From Caballeronia novacaledonica (lineage in GTDB: Bacteria > Pseudomonadota > Gammaproteobacteria > Burkholderiales > Burkholderiaceae), in the NCBI RefSeq assembly GCF_900258035.1, contig NZ_OGTP01000005.1, forward strand, positions 62,001-126,000: a stretch of 64,000 nucleotides of DNA. The letters are read 5' to 3'. The first letter of the stretch is position 1, and each line of letters begins with the position of its first letter. Below, piece after piece: positions 1 to 8,524 of the stretch. Both the position numbers and the translations under genes were made by a program. Under the pieces are notes generated by a model. It searched no databases, was not told the DNA's origin, and was given only the letters and a program-made list of their open reading frames with translations.

Positions 1-126
1 GTCGCGGATAAAGCCGCCATCGAACAGCCGTCGGTGACGCCGCGTCCGAAGTCGGCATCGCCGAAGCCGGCCGAGCCAATGATCCCGCGCAAGATCGAGC
101 CGAACGGCCAGGTGATGCGCGTGTAG
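1..126 (+). CDS. C-terminal end of an unidentified protein (partial)
   Basis: An open frame runs from the first base to a TAG at 124-126 and is followed 28 bases later by a strong terminator, so this is the tail of a gene that begins outside the window. The 41 visible residues are rich in Pro, Lys and Ala (repeated SPKPAEP-like wording), which suggests a flexible or periplasmic tail. No domain can be assigned. Confidence 0.5.
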   Translation, partial: VADKAAIEQPSVTPRPKSASPKPAEPMIPRKIEPNGQVMRV

Positions 127-154
127 AACGCGTGCGCGAGGCACGAACGACAAA

Positions 155-187
155 GGGGCGCCCGGACGGAGCGCCCCTTTTTTTCGG
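155..187 (+). terminator. intrinsic terminator of the upstream gene
   Basis: A 7-bp perfect stem, GGGGCGC (155-161) with GCGCCCC (171-177), has a 9-base loop and is followed by a T run. It sits just after the partial upstream CDS and also separates it from the convergent DUF3309 gene. Confidence 0.85.
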
Positions 188-209
188 CGGCCGACCGCGC
201 CGCACGACG

Positions 210-368
210 TCACAACTGGCCCATCAACAACAGAACGATCACCACGACCAGCACGACGCCGACGATCCCGCTCGGCCCGTAGCCCCAACTGCGGCTGTGC
301 GGCCAGGAAGGAATGGCGCCGATCAAGAGCAGGATCAGGATGATCAGCAGTATGGTTCCGATCGTCAT
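210..368 (-). CDS. DUF3309 family small membrane protein
   Basis: This 52-residue protein begins MTIGTILLIILILLLIGA, has a central W-P-HSRSWGYGPSG segment and ends with a second hydrophobic run (VLVVVIVLLLMG). That pattern of two membrane segments around a Trp/Tyr/Gly-rich loop is the DUF3309 signature, and the length is typical. An AGGAG ribosome site lies just upstream of the ATG. The family is small, widespread in Proteobacteria and of unknown function. It stands alone between two terminators. Confidence 0.85.
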   Translation of the reverse strand: MTIGTILLIILILLLIGAIPSWPHSRSWGYGPSGIVGVVLVVVIVLLLMGQL

Positions 369-676
369 TCGATTTCTCCTTGTTCAAATGACCGCGGGAC
401 GGATCGGCGTCCGGCGCAGCCTCCCAACTGTCATCGACAGTCATGCGCCGGAGGGGCGGCGGTTCGTGGCCGCCGGCAGATCAGTGGTGCGATCGACGAG
501 AGGAGAAGAGCAACGGCCGTGCCAGCGAGCCCGAAGGCCGTGCCGCAAGGCGTCCGGCGCGTCGAACGGACGCGCGCCTGAGCAGACGATTGTCGAAAGG
601 GAGAGGCGAAGCGGGACAGGGCGGGCAAAAGTTGCACGGCGCGGGAAAGCCGCCGTGCATTCATCGCGAAAACGGA
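369..676. other. intergenic region between DUF3309 and the phosphate transporter
   Basis: No convincing gene is visible. It contains the upstream region of the DUF3309 gene and, at its right end, the hairpin that probably terminates the phosphate transporter transcript. Confidence 0.5.
630..658 (-). terminator. hairpin downstream of the PiT transporter
   Basis: An 8-bp perfect stem, GCACGGCG (634-641) with CGCCGTGC (651-658), is followed on the minus strand by a short AACTTTT run. Its position right after the transporter stop codon supports a terminator, although the T tract is weak. Confidence 0.5.
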
Positions 677-2263
677 TCAGAAGATGCCGCGGAACGCCCA
701 GAACAAGAGTCCCGAAAGCGCGATCGACACCGGCAGCGTCAGGATCCACGCGAGCGCGAGGCTGCGCACGGTGCGCCATTGCAGGCCGGAGCCGTTCGCG
801 GCCATCGTGCCCGCGACGCCCGACGACAGCACGTGCGTCGTGCTGACCGGCAGACCGTAGACATCGGCGGCACCGATGGTCAGCATCGCCACCAATTCCG
901 CCGACGCGCCTTGCCCGTACGTCAGATGCGTCTTGCCGATGCGCTCGCCGACCGTCACGACAATGCGCTTCCAGCCGACCATCGTGCCCAGGCCGAGCGC
1001 GACCGCGACGGCGACCTTCACCCACGTCGGAATGAATTTGGTCGCGTGGTCGAGCTGCTTCTTGTAGTTGGTGAGCACGGCGTCATCGTCGGCGGAAAAC
1101 GCGGGCGCCTTCTGCTTTTCCATGATGCGCAGCGCTTCGGACGCGATGTACATCTCGTTGCGCACGTTTTTGACCACGCCCTGCGGCACGGCGGCGATCG
1201 TCTCGTGCGGCCGCACCTGCGATTCGATCGAATCGACCACGCTCTTCAGCGATGAAATCGTGTCCGGCGCGAGCGTCTTCGTCTGCACGTACTTTTCGAC
1301 CTGGTCGCGCGGGTTGGCCGCGGGCGGCGCGCCGTTGCTGTAGCGCTGCAGCACGTCGGACGCGCTGTGGCTCACCGCGACGAAGTTCTGCGTCTCGTTC
1401 GCCGTCACGGCCTTGTTGAGCGCGTAGGCGGTCGGCACGGTGCCGATCAGGATCAGCATGATGAGGCCCATGCCCTTCTGGCCGTCGTTGGAGCCGTGCG
1501 CGAACGACACGCCCGTGCAGGTGAGAATCAGCAGGCAGCGGATCCAGAACGGCGGCGGCGTGTTCTTTTCCGGCTCCTTGTAGAGCGCGGGCACGCGCAC
1601 GACGAGCTTCAGCACATACAGCAGAAAGCCCGCCGCGACGAAGCCGACGATCGGCGAAAACAGCAGCGACTTGCCGACCGACATCGCCTGGCTCCAGTCG
1701 ACGCCCGACGTGCCGTTGGTGCCATGCAGCATCTGGTTCATGAGGCCGACGCCGATCACCGAGCCGATCAGCGTATGCGAGCTCGAAGAGGGCAGGCCGA
1801 GCGCCCACGTGCCGAGGTTCCAGATGATCGCCGCGATCAGGAGCGCGAAGACCATCGCGAAGCCCTGCGAACTCCCCACGCCGATGATCAGTTCGACCGG
1901 CAGCAGTTGCAGAATCCCGAACGCGACCGCGCCGCTCGAAATCAGCACGCCGATGAAATTCCATGCGCCCGACCAGACCACCGCTAAATTTGGTGTCAAA
2001 GAGTGCGTGTAAATTACAGTGGCGACGGCGTTCGCGGTGTCATGAAAACCGTTGACGAATTCGAAGCCGAGCGCGATCAGGAGCGCGATGCCGAGCAGGA
2101 CGTACGGAAATGCCGAGGTCTCGCGCACGGGCGCGAGATCTTCGAACAAATGCAGAATGCAGTACACCGCGCCCACGCCGATGGCGAGCAGGAAAAGCAG
2201 CAGCGCAAGCCGTTGTCCGAGCGTGCGGCCTTCTCGTGACTGGGGAAATGCCATCTGGTTCAT
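677..2263 (-). CDS. pit: low-affinity inorganic phosphate transporter, PiT family
   Basis: This 528-residue inner-membrane protein carries both PiT signatures: GFHDTANAVATV near the N-terminus and a second copy around SFAHGSNDGQKGMGL, with SSSSHTLIGS and PVSTTHVLSS repeats. PiT proteins import metal-phosphate with protons through the inner membrane. A long hydrophilic insertion (about residues 300-410, predicted cytoplasmic) separates the two transporter halves, as in PitA. The start MNQMAFPQ is the first Met, 174 bp from the divergent CHAD gene. Substrate and polarity are inferred from the family. Confidence 0.92.
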   Translation of the reverse strand: MNQMAFPQSREGRTLGQRLALLLFLLAIGVGAVYCILHLFEDLAPVRETSAFPYVLLGIALLIALGFEFVNGFHDTANAVATVIYTHSLTPNLAVVWSGAWNFIGVLISSGAVAFGILQLLPVELIIGVGSSQGFAMVFALLIAAIIWNLGTWALGLPSSSSHTLIGSVIGVGLMNQMLHGTNGTSGVDWSQAMSVGKSLLFSPIVGFVAAGFLLYVLKLVVRVPALYKEPEKNTPPPFWIRCLLILTCTGVSFAHGSNDGQKGMGLIMLILIGTVPTAYALNKAVTANETQNFVAVSHSASDVLQRYSNGAPPAANPRDQVEKYVQTKTLAPDTISSLKSVVDSIESQVRPHETIAAVPQGVVKNVRNEMYIASEALRIMEKQKAPAFSADDDAVLTNYKKQLDHATKFIPTWVKVAVAVALGLGTMVGWKRIVVTVGERIGKTHLTYGQGASAELVAMLTIGAADVYGLPVSTTHVLSSGVAGTMAANGSGLQWRTVRSLALAWILTLPVSIALSGLLFWAFRGIF

Positions 2264-2437
2264 GTCGCGTCCTTGTATGGTTTTGCGCGAGGCCGTGTCG
2301 GAAGGTGAAAAGCAGACGAGAAGTATTTCGGAAACTCAAATGGCCATGTTTCCCGGCGCGTGTGTCGATTTCATGAATCGGGAAATACGAGCTTTTCGTA
2401 TGAATTGACGGGCGGCGCGAGCGCTTCGGGAGACTTC

Positions 2438-3916
2438 ATGACGATGTGGGTCGAGGTGACGCTGCAATCGAATCGATCGGACGACGGATCGATCTGCTCG
2501 CTGGCGGAAACGTTGCAGCGCATCGGCGCATTTGCGGGCGCGACACCCCTCTCGACGCGCTTCGCGACGCGCGAAATCGCACTGGAAGCGCCGGGCTGGC
2601 GGCTATCCGTCGAAACGCAGGAAGGCGCGCGCACGCTCTGCGCCGTGCAGGCCGAAAGTGCGCCGATGCCCGGCTTCACGCGATACCGGACCTTCGCGCG
2701 GCCGGCGGGCGAGAATCTGGCGGCGTCGCTGATCGAATTCGCTCAAGCCGACGATGCGTTGCGCGCGCCGCTCGCGAAGGCGTACCGGTTTGCGGATCAG
2801 GACGTTCCGGCGGCCGAGCACGAGTTCGAAACCGAGCGCATCGAATGGCGCATCGACGCGAGCGGCGCGGACATTCTCGCGACGCTCGAAACGTCCGCGC
2901 AAATGCTGCCGACGCTGCGGCTCGCGGCGCCGTCGGTGAACGGCGCGGTCGATGCCGTCTTCAGCGTCGCGGGCGAGGTGATCGACGCCGCGCCGTTTTC
3001 CATCGTGCCGGACGACGAACACGCGCCGGATGCCGCACCCGTGCATGCGGCGACCCTCGATCTTCCGCGCTCCGCCACGCGTCGCGAAGCGTTTGTCGCG
3101 ATCGCGTCGTCGGTGGCGGGGCAGTGGTTCGGCAACGGCGCGGCATCGCGCGCGGGTCTCGGCGACGAGCACGTGCACCAATTGCGCGTCGCGCAGCGGC
3201 GGCTCAAGACACTGCTGAAACTCTTTCGCGATTATGTCGACGATGACTGGAACACGCGCATCGCGCCGGATCTGGAGTGGTTCGGCGATCTTCTCGCCGA
3301 TGCGCGCGATTGGGACGTGTTCGTCGACGACACGCTGCCCGCCTACGCCGAAGCGGACGACAGCGCCGAGCGCTGGCAGACGCTCATCGCCGCCGCCGAC
3401 GTGAAGCGCCGCATCGCGCGCGACACGGTGCGCGACGCGCTCGCGTCGAAGCGCTACGCGCGTCTCACGCTCGCATTCGTCGAATGGCTCGCCCGTTTCG
3501 CCTCGCACGAGGACGATTCACCGATGTCCTTCGTGAGCTATGCCGAACAGCGCATCCGCAAGGACTACCGGCGCATCGCGTGCGTGCCCGATCTCGTGTC
3601 GCTCGAAGCGCACGAGCGGCATCGCGTGCGCATTCATGCGAAGCGGCTGCGCTATGCGCTCGAATTTTTCCGCTCGGTCACGTCGCGACGCACGCGCGAA
3701 GACACCGCGAAGCTGCTCGGCCAGTTGCAGACGGCGCTCGGCGAGGCCAACGATGCGGCCGTCGCCGCCGACCGGCTCGCGTCCCTTCCGGAAGCGAGCG
3801 AATATCAGCGCGGATTTGCGCGCGCGTGGGGCGCGGCATCGGCGAGAAAGGACGCACAGGAGGGCGAGCGGCTGCTTCGTTCGATACATCGTCCGCGGGT
3901 GAAGGCGTCGATATAA
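2438..3916 (+). CDS. CHAD domain protein
   Basis: This 492-residue protein has a C-terminal half matching CHAD: conserved His and basic residues in HQLRVAQRRLKTLLKLF and, later, HRVRIHAKRLRYALEFF. CHAD domains are helical and bind polyphosphate; they often follow a CYTH triphosphatase-type domain. The N-terminal 200 residues begin WVEVTLQ and might be a very divergent CYTH-like region, but the catalytic ExExK is not obvious. The ATG at 2438 is preferred over a longer in-frame start because a GGGAG lies 5 bases upstream. It is divergent from a PiT phosphate transporter, which fits a phosphate/polyphosphate role (inference). Confidence 0.85.
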   Translation: MTMWVEVTLQSNRSDDGSICSLAETLQRIGAFAGATPLSTRFATREIALEAPGWRLSVETQEGARTLCAVQAESAPMPGFTRYRTFARPAGENLAASLIEFAQADDALRAPLAKAYRFADQDVPAAEHEFETERIEWRIDASGADILATLETSAQMLPTLRLAAPSVNGAVDAVFSVAGEVIDAAPFSIVPDDEHAPDAAPVHAATLDLPRSATRREAFVAIASSVAGQWFGNGAASRAGLGDEHVHQLRVAQRRLKTLLKLFRDYVDDDWNTRIAPDLEWFGDLLADARDWDVFVDDTLPAYAEADDSAERWQTLIAAADVKRRIARDTVRDALASKRYARLTLAFVEWLARFASHEDDSPMSFVSYAEQRIRKDYRRIACVPDLVSLEAHERHRVRIHAKRLRYALEFFRSVTSRRTREDTAKLLGQLQTALGEANDAAVAADRLASLPEASEYQRGFARAWGAASARKDAQEGERLLRSIHRPRVKASI

Positions 3917-3959
3917 TGCGTCACGCGTTCATTGATGCGGCACGATTCCGAGGCGAAAA

Positions 3960-4784
3960 ATGAGTAAGACAGCACCGTCGAACGTGCGCGATTCGCTGGA
4001 ACTCGACGGCTCCGTATGGCTGCGAAGCGGCACGGAGACGCTCGGCGGCGCGGCGCGCATCGCGCTTCTGGCCGCGATTCGCGACGCGGGATCGATCACC
4101 GGCGCGGCGAAAGCCGTGGGCATGAGCTACAAGGCCGCATGGGATGCCGTCGATACGATGAACAACCTGGCCGGCGAGCCGCTCGTGACGAGCGCGGCCG
4201 GCGGCAAGGGCGGCGGCGGCACGGCGCTCACGCCGGCGGCGCTGCGGCTCATCGGCACGTACCGCGCGATCGAACGCGAGCATCGAAAATTTCTGGAACG
4301 GGCGGGCGCGGCCATCGAAGGCTTCGCCCATGACTGGCAACTGATCGGGAGACTGGGCATGAAAACAAGCGCACGCAACCAACTGGCCGGCAAGGTCACG
4401 AAAGTCACGCGCGGTGCCGTCAACGATGAAATCGAACTCGGCTTGCCGGGCGGTCAGACGATCGTCGCGGTCGTCACGCATGAAAGCACGCAAGCGCTCG
4501 GGCTGAAGGAAGGCGGCGACGCGTTCGCGCTCATCAAGGCGTCGTGGGTCATGTTGATGGAAGACACGAACGCGAAGCTGTCGGCGCGCAATCAGTTGCG
4601 TGGGACGATTGCCAGTGTGACGAAGGGCGCGGTGAACGCGGAAGTGTCGTTGTCGCTCGACGGCGGCACGACCATCACCGCGATCATCACGAACCAGAGC
4701 GCCGACACGCTCGGCCTCGCGCAAGGTCAGAAGGCCGTGGCGGTGATCAAGGCGTCGAGCGTGATTATCGGCGTGAACGACTGA
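3960..4784 (+). CDS. modE: ModE-like molybdate-responsive transcriptional regulator
   Basis: This 274-residue protein has the ModE layout. An N-terminal LysR-like winged helix (about residues 20-110, including GSITGAAKAVGMSYKAAWDAVD) is followed by two tandem Mop/TOBE molybdate-binding domains, both starting SARNQL and ending in IKAS-V. ModE dimers bind oxyanion in the Mop domains and repress or activate molybdate transport and molybdenum-enzyme genes. No modABC genes lie next to it here, so targets are not visible. An AGG lies 9 bases upstream of the ATG. Confidence 0.88.
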   Translation: MSKTAPSNVRDSLELDGSVWLRSGTETLGGAARIALLAAIRDAGSITGAAKAVGMSYKAAWDAVDTMNNLAGEPLVTSAAGGKGGGGTALTPAALRLIGTYRAIEREHRKFLERAGAAIEGFAHDWQLIGRLGMKTSARNQLAGKVTKVTRGAVNDEIELGLPGGQTIVAVVTHESTQALGLKEGGDAFALIKASWVMLMEDTNAKLSARNQLRGTIASVTKGAVNAEVSLSLDGGTTITAIITNQSADTLGLAQGQKAVAVIKASSVIIGVND

Positions 4785-4812
4785 GCGGCGCACCGCGAGC
4801 GCGGCGGCTGCA

Positions 4813-5505
4813 TCAGGCGGCCGCGCGCTGTTCCGGCGGCAGTTTCAATTCCGTCCGGCGATCGGGCGCGCGATAGGTCTTCGCCTTCCAGCTCGCCCGC
4901 ACGTAAGGACGTTCGTGGCCCGACAGCCCGAGCGCGATTTCCGTGATCCAATGTTGCGTCGGCACGGGCACCCCATGCAAGGTGATGACGACGGCGGCCA
5001 GACTCGCGGCCACCGGTGCGGGCGAGAGCCTGCCGGACTCGGCCCTCCACGCGATGCCCATGAACGCGAGCGCGACCACCGCGCCGAGCGCGCAGCCGGC
5101 GACCACTTCCGAGACCGAATGCGCGTCGAGCACCACGCGCGACACGCCGACCCACACGCCCAGCGCCAGACCGAACGCGCCGCCGATGGCACGCACCGCG
5201 CCGCGCGTGGGCAGCAGCGCGACGAATATCGCGACGGGCAGGACCGCCGTCGACATCAGCGCATGTCCGCTGATGCCGGTGAAATCGAGATGACGCACGC
5301 CGATTCCCCAGCCGATGAACGCGATCTTGCTCAACGCGACAAGCCCGCTTGCCGCGCCGAGCAGCGCGAGCCACGCGCCGGCGTATTTCCAGCGATAGCC
5401 GAGCGCGAGCCATGCGGCGACGATGAGCGCCACCGGACCCATGACGCCGACGCTTCCGAGCGCGGTCACGAAAATCCAGGCGGAAAAAGGTAGGTCCACG
5501 TTCAT
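4813..5505 (-). CDS. PAP2 superfamily phosphatase
   Basis: This protein of 230 residues has several membrane segments and the PAP2 catalytic wording: FTGISGHALMSTA for the SGH motif and SRVVLDAHSVSEV for the SRxxxxxH motif. Such proteins hydrolyse lipid or prenyl phosphates at the membrane. The start MNVDLPFSAW at 5505 is preferred to an extension that would add a Cys-rich, non-hydrophobic leader. It converges with the ModE-like gene. Substrate is unknown; undecaprenyl-pyrophosphate or phosphatidic-acid type are both possible. Confidence 0.8.
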   Translation of the reverse strand: MNVDLPFSAWIFVTALGSVGVMGPVALIVAAWLALGYRWKYAGAWLALLGAASGLVALSKIAFIGWGIGVRHLDFTGISGHALMSTAVLPVAIFVALLPTRGAVRAIGGAFGLALGVWVGVSRVVLDAHSVSEVVAGCALGAVVALAFMGIAWRAESGRLSPAPVAASLAAVVITLHGVPVPTQHWITEIALGLSGHERPYVRASWKAKTYRAPDRRTELKLPPEQRAAA

Positions 5506-5827
5506 TGATATTTTGGGAATGAGGGTTGCTGCAGTGCGGCGGCCATGCGTGCCTTGCTCGCGCGCCTCTGTTACGCCGCCGCAAAACAACGCAAGTATAA
5601 CGCTTGGGATCATCCTGAATTATGCGACCTTCCCTAAAGCGACTTGTTCGTTACATCGCGTAACTTTCGTCTAATTTTGGCTATTTTGTTGAATTGCTGT
5701 TAATTAATCCCGATATGTAAGACGATGGCGCGCGTCGTGCAGCCGTTTTGATGCTATTGTGCAATGCACAACCGGCGCGGTTTTTCGACGCGCCATCCGA
5801 TTGCATGTTTGTGGAGGACCCAGCCGA
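5506..5827. other. divergent intergenic region, AT-rich
   Basis: These 322 bp separate the PAP2 and esterase starts. The section around 5630-5720 is clearly AT-rich for this chromosome and probably holds promoters for both genes. No small gene or conserved RNA is recognisable. Confidence 0.45.
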
Positions 5828-6997
5828 ATGTCAAAAAGCCTTACCAAGCTCTGGCTGCGCGGCTTGAGACGTCTGGTCACCAGCCAGGTCGAATCGATTC
5901 GCGCACCGAAGCCCCGCGCGGCGGCCAAGCCCGTGCGCGCGAAGACCGCGAAACCGGTCAAGCCGAAACTCAAGCCGGGCACGGCCGCGAGAGCGACCGG
6001 AGCGTCCCGCGCCGAAGCGCGTCCGGCGATGCGAGAGTCGCGCGTGCGTCCGCGCGCGTCTGCGTGGGCGCGCGGGAAATGGGCGCGCTCGTATCACTCG
6101 GCGCCGCCCGTGGCCGGCCGGTTCGTGAATCACATGTCGTACGCGCTCTATACGCCGCCGAAGACGGGCGCCGAGCCCATGCCGCTCGTCGTCATGCTGC
6201 ACGGCTGCAAGCAGAACGCCGACGAATTCGCGCAGGGCACGCGCATCAACCTGCTCGCCGACCGCTACGGTTTCGCGGTGCTGTATCCCGAGCAGTCGAA
6301 GCACGATCACGCGCACCGTTGCTGGCGCTGGTACGACGATTCCGGGAGCGGCGGCGGCGGCGAGGCGGCGTCGGTCGTGTCGCTGGTGAATTCGGTCGTC
6401 GAGCAGCACGATCTGGATGCGGAGCGCGTGTATCTCGCGGGGATGTCCGCCGGCGCGGGCCTCGCGGCGCTGCTCGCCGTGCGTTATCCGCACATGTTCG
6501 CGGCCGTCGGACTGCATTCCGGCGTGGTTTTCGGCGAGGCGCGCTCGGCCATCGGCGCGATGGACGTGATGCGGCGCGGCGCGCGAAGCGATCCCGTCGC
6601 GCTGATCGACGCCGCCGTCGACGTCCGCGATTATCCGGGCATGCCGGCGATCATCGTGCACGGAGAGCTGGATTCCGTGGTCACCGCCGCGAACGCAGCG
6701 CAACTGGCGAAGCAGTTTCTGCGGCTGAACGGTTTCATCGATGCGGCGGGCAATCGTCGCGCGGGCGAAACGCGCGAGGAAACGCATTCCGATGGCGTCG
6801 TGACCGACTATGTCAAGAACAGCCGGCGCGTTGTGAAGACGTCGATCGTGCGCGGCCTCGGCCACTCGTGGGCGGGTGGCGACGATACCGTCGCATTTCA
6901 TTCGTCAAAAGGGCCGGATTCGGCGGCGGTCATGTGGGAGTTCTTCAAGCATCAGCGCCGTCCGGGCGAGGCCGCGCGCAATGCGTACGTCGCCTGA
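5828..6997 (+). CDS. PHB depolymerase-family esterase (LpqC type)
   Basis: This 389-residue protein has an alpha/beta-hydrolase core with HGCKQNADEFAQGTRIN (about 125-141) and the lipase box GMSAG (Ser207), followed by a late GLGHSWAGGD containing the likely catalytic His. The wording is typical of the PHB depolymerase-family esterases common in Burkholderia. The first 75 residues are Ala/Lys/Arg-rich and low-complexity. The ATG at 5828 is chosen because GGAGG lies 10 bases upstream. Whether it acts on polyhydroxybutyrate or on short esters cannot be told from sequence. Confidence 0.85.
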   Translation: MSKSLTKLWLRGLRRLVTSQVESIRAPKPRAAAKPVRAKTAKPVKPKLKPGTAARATGASRAEARPAMRESRVRPRASAWARGKWARSYHSAPPVAGRFVNHMSYALYTPPKTGAEPMPLVVMLHGCKQNADEFAQGTRINLLADRYGFAVLYPEQSKHDHAHRCWRWYDDSGSGGGGEAASVVSLVNSVVEQHDLDAERVYLAGMSAGAGLAALLAVRYPHMFAAVGLHSGVVFGEARSAIGAMDVMRRGARSDPVALIDAAVDVRDYPGMPAIIVHGELDSVVTAANAAQLAKQFLRLNGFIDAAGNRRAGETREETHSDGVVTDYVKNSRRVVKTSIVRGLGHSWAGGDDTVAFHSSKGPDSAAVMWEFFKHQRRPGEAARNAYVA

Positions 6998-7135
6998 AGA
7001 ACTCCGGCGGTGTTTCGAGTGTTGCAAATAAGTGTTTAGTATCAGCGTTCTAGCATGCAGGGCTGGTGTTTGATCAGGGATTACCCTATACTTCGCTTCA
7101 TAGGTAGTAACCCTAGTATTCACGCGAGGCCCACC

Positions 7136-7309
7136 ATGTTCCTGCTCAGCCGCATTTTCCTGTTCCTCACCAAGTCCGCTGACGAGCGCGATCGTGCGCG
7201 CGACGACGCCTATCTCGCCGAAGCCACGGACATCTACGATCTCGAATATCGTATGAAAAAGCTGGATCAGCGCTCGGCTGCGCGTCATCCGTCGTGGATG
7301 TCGAACTAA
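7136..7309 (+). CDS. DUF3563 family protein
   Basis: This 57-residue protein begins MFLLSRIFLFLTKSADERDRARDD and continues with YLAEATDIYDLEYRMKKLD, the hallmark of DUF3563, a small family frequent in Burkholderiaceae with unknown role. A hydrophobic head is followed by a charged helix. The start at 7136 matches family length; a longer reading would add unrelated residues. An AGGG-ATTA-CCCT palindrome and a second AACCCTA element lie about 25-60 bp upstream and may be regulatory. Confidence 0.82.
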   Translation: MFLLSRIFLFLTKSADERDRARDDAYLAEATDIYDLEYRMKKLDQRSAARHPSWMSN

Positions 7310-7365
7310 GCTTTTTGGTTTGAAGCGCGCCGCGCATTGTCGCCGGCGTGCTGAATGTGACAGTG

Positions 7366-7392
7366 AAATGCCGGCTTTCGAGCCGGCATTTT
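7366..7392. terminator. bidirectional terminator between DUF3563 and ohr
   Basis: A perfect stem, AATGCCGGCT (7367-7376) with AGCCGGCATT (7381-7390), has a TTCG tetraloop on the plus strand and A/T flanks on both sides. It serves the convergent DUF3563 and ohr transcripts. Confidence 0.9.
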
Positions 7393-7405
7393 CGCTTCCG
7401 TTGCT

Positions 7406-7825
7406 TCAGATGACCTTCACGCGCACATCCACGTTGTTGCGCGTCGCGTTCGAGTACGGACAGACCTTGTGCGCGGCGTCGACCAGCGCGCGTGCTTCCG
7501 TCGCGTCGAGGCCCGGCAGCGAAACGCGCAGTTCGATATCGAGTTTGAAGCCGCCGGCATCGTTGGGGCCGACGCCCACATCGGCGGTTACCGTCGTCTC
7601 GGCGGGAATCGCGCGCTTTTGCTGACCGGCGACGAATTTCATCGCCGAAAGAAAGCACGCCGAATAACCCGCGGCGAACAGTTGCTCAGGGTTCGTTCCG
7701 GCCGCGCCCGAGCCGCCCAGTTCCTTCGGCGCGCTCAGTTTCACGTTCAGTTGCTCGTCCGAGGAAATCGCGCGGCCATCGCGTCCGCCGGTGCTCGTCG
7801 CCGTTGCCTTGTACAGAATGCTCAT
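7406..7825 (-). CDS. ohr: organic hydroperoxide resistance protein, Ohr/OsmC family
   Basis: This 139-residue thiol peroxidase has the two catalytic cysteines of Ohr, Cys57 in YSACFLSAMKF and Cys122 in HKVCPYSNATR, and starts MSILYKATATSTGGRDG as Ohr proteins do. Ohr reduces organic and fatty-acid hydroperoxides in the cytoplasm using lipoylated protein as electron donor (family knowledge). The repressor gene ohrR lies immediately upstream on the same strand, the classic arrangement, and a good sigma-70 promoter lies in the gap between them. Confidence 0.95.
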   Translation of the reverse strand: MSILYKATATSTGGRDGRAISSDEQLNVKLSAPKELGGSGAAGTNPEQLFAAGYSACFLSAMKFVAGQQKRAIPAETTVTADVGVGPNDAGGFKLDIELRVSLPGLDATEARALVDAAHKVCPYSNATRNNVDVRVKVI

Positions 7826-7879
7826 CAGTTTTCTCCGTTGGTTCGGTTGTCAGATCGACACTGCGTTCACCACGCCGCA

Positions 7880-7908
7880 AATATATCGCACTAATAATTA
7901 TCGTACAA
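7880..7908 (-). promoter_or_regulatory. sigma-70 promoter of ohr
   Basis: On the minus strand TTGTAC (7908-7903) and TATATT (7885-7880) are separated by exactly 17 bases. The spacer and flanks are AT-rich (AATTTGTAC, AATTATTAG), a likely place for OhrR to bind. The operator itself is not proven by sequence. Confidence 0.7.
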
Positions 7909-7956
7909 ATTAAAATATGGCGATCGATTCATTAGCGAATCGCTATGACCGGCGCA

Positions 7957-8418
7957 TCACTGATCGATGTATTCGTTGATCGATGCCCGCAGGCGCACGA
8001 GGTCGGCGCGCAGACGCAGTATCGCGTCGATATCGGAGCCCGACGCGCAGTAGATTTCAGTGGGAATCGCCCGGGCGGATTGCCTGAGCGCGCGGCCGGC
8101 GTCGCTCAGCCGGACGTGAACCTGACGCTCGTCCTCCACGCCGCGCACGCGCTCGACGTAGCCTTGCGCTTCGAGGCGCTTGAGCAGCGGCGTCATCGTC
8201 GCGGAATCGAGCGAGAGGCGCGCGGCGATTTCCTTGACGGTGAGATCGTCGGTTTCCCAGAGCACGAGCATCGCCAGATATTGCGGATACGTCAGGTTGA
8301 GCTTCTCCAGCAGCGGCTTGTACGCTTTCGTCATCGCGAGCGATGTCGAGTAGAGCGCGAAGCACAACTGCTGATCGAGTTCTAACGGAAAGTCCTGCAA
8401 AGCGTCGGGCGAAGTCAT
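7957..8418 (-). CDS. ohrR: OhrR, MarR-family organic peroxide sensor repressor
   Basis: This 153-residue MarR-type winged-helix protein has the conserved N-terminal sensing cysteine (Cys19 in [10 protein letters not shown]) and the tyrosine-containing [15 protein letters not shown] helix that contacts it. [21 protein letters not shown] is the recognition-helix region. OhrR represses ohr until the cysteine is oxidised by organic hydroperoxide. It lies 131 bp upstream of ohr in the same direction, with its own reading start ATG at 8418. Confidence 0.94.
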   Translation of the reverse strand: MTSPDALQDFPLELDQQLCFALYSTSLAMTKAYKPLLEKLNLTYPQYLAMLVLWETDDLTVKEIAARLSLDSATMTPLLKRLEAQGYVERVRGVEDERQVHVRLSDAGRALRQSARAIPTEIYCASGSDIDAILRLRADLVRLRASINEYIDQ

Positions 8419-8524
8419 GGCGAAGGCGCGGCGGAAGGGCCGTGGCGGCCGATGCCGCTAGTGTACGTGCAATGCTTCGCGCGCGAAGGATCGCCACGCC
8501 CGTTCGATGGGCGCGGCAATCCGG

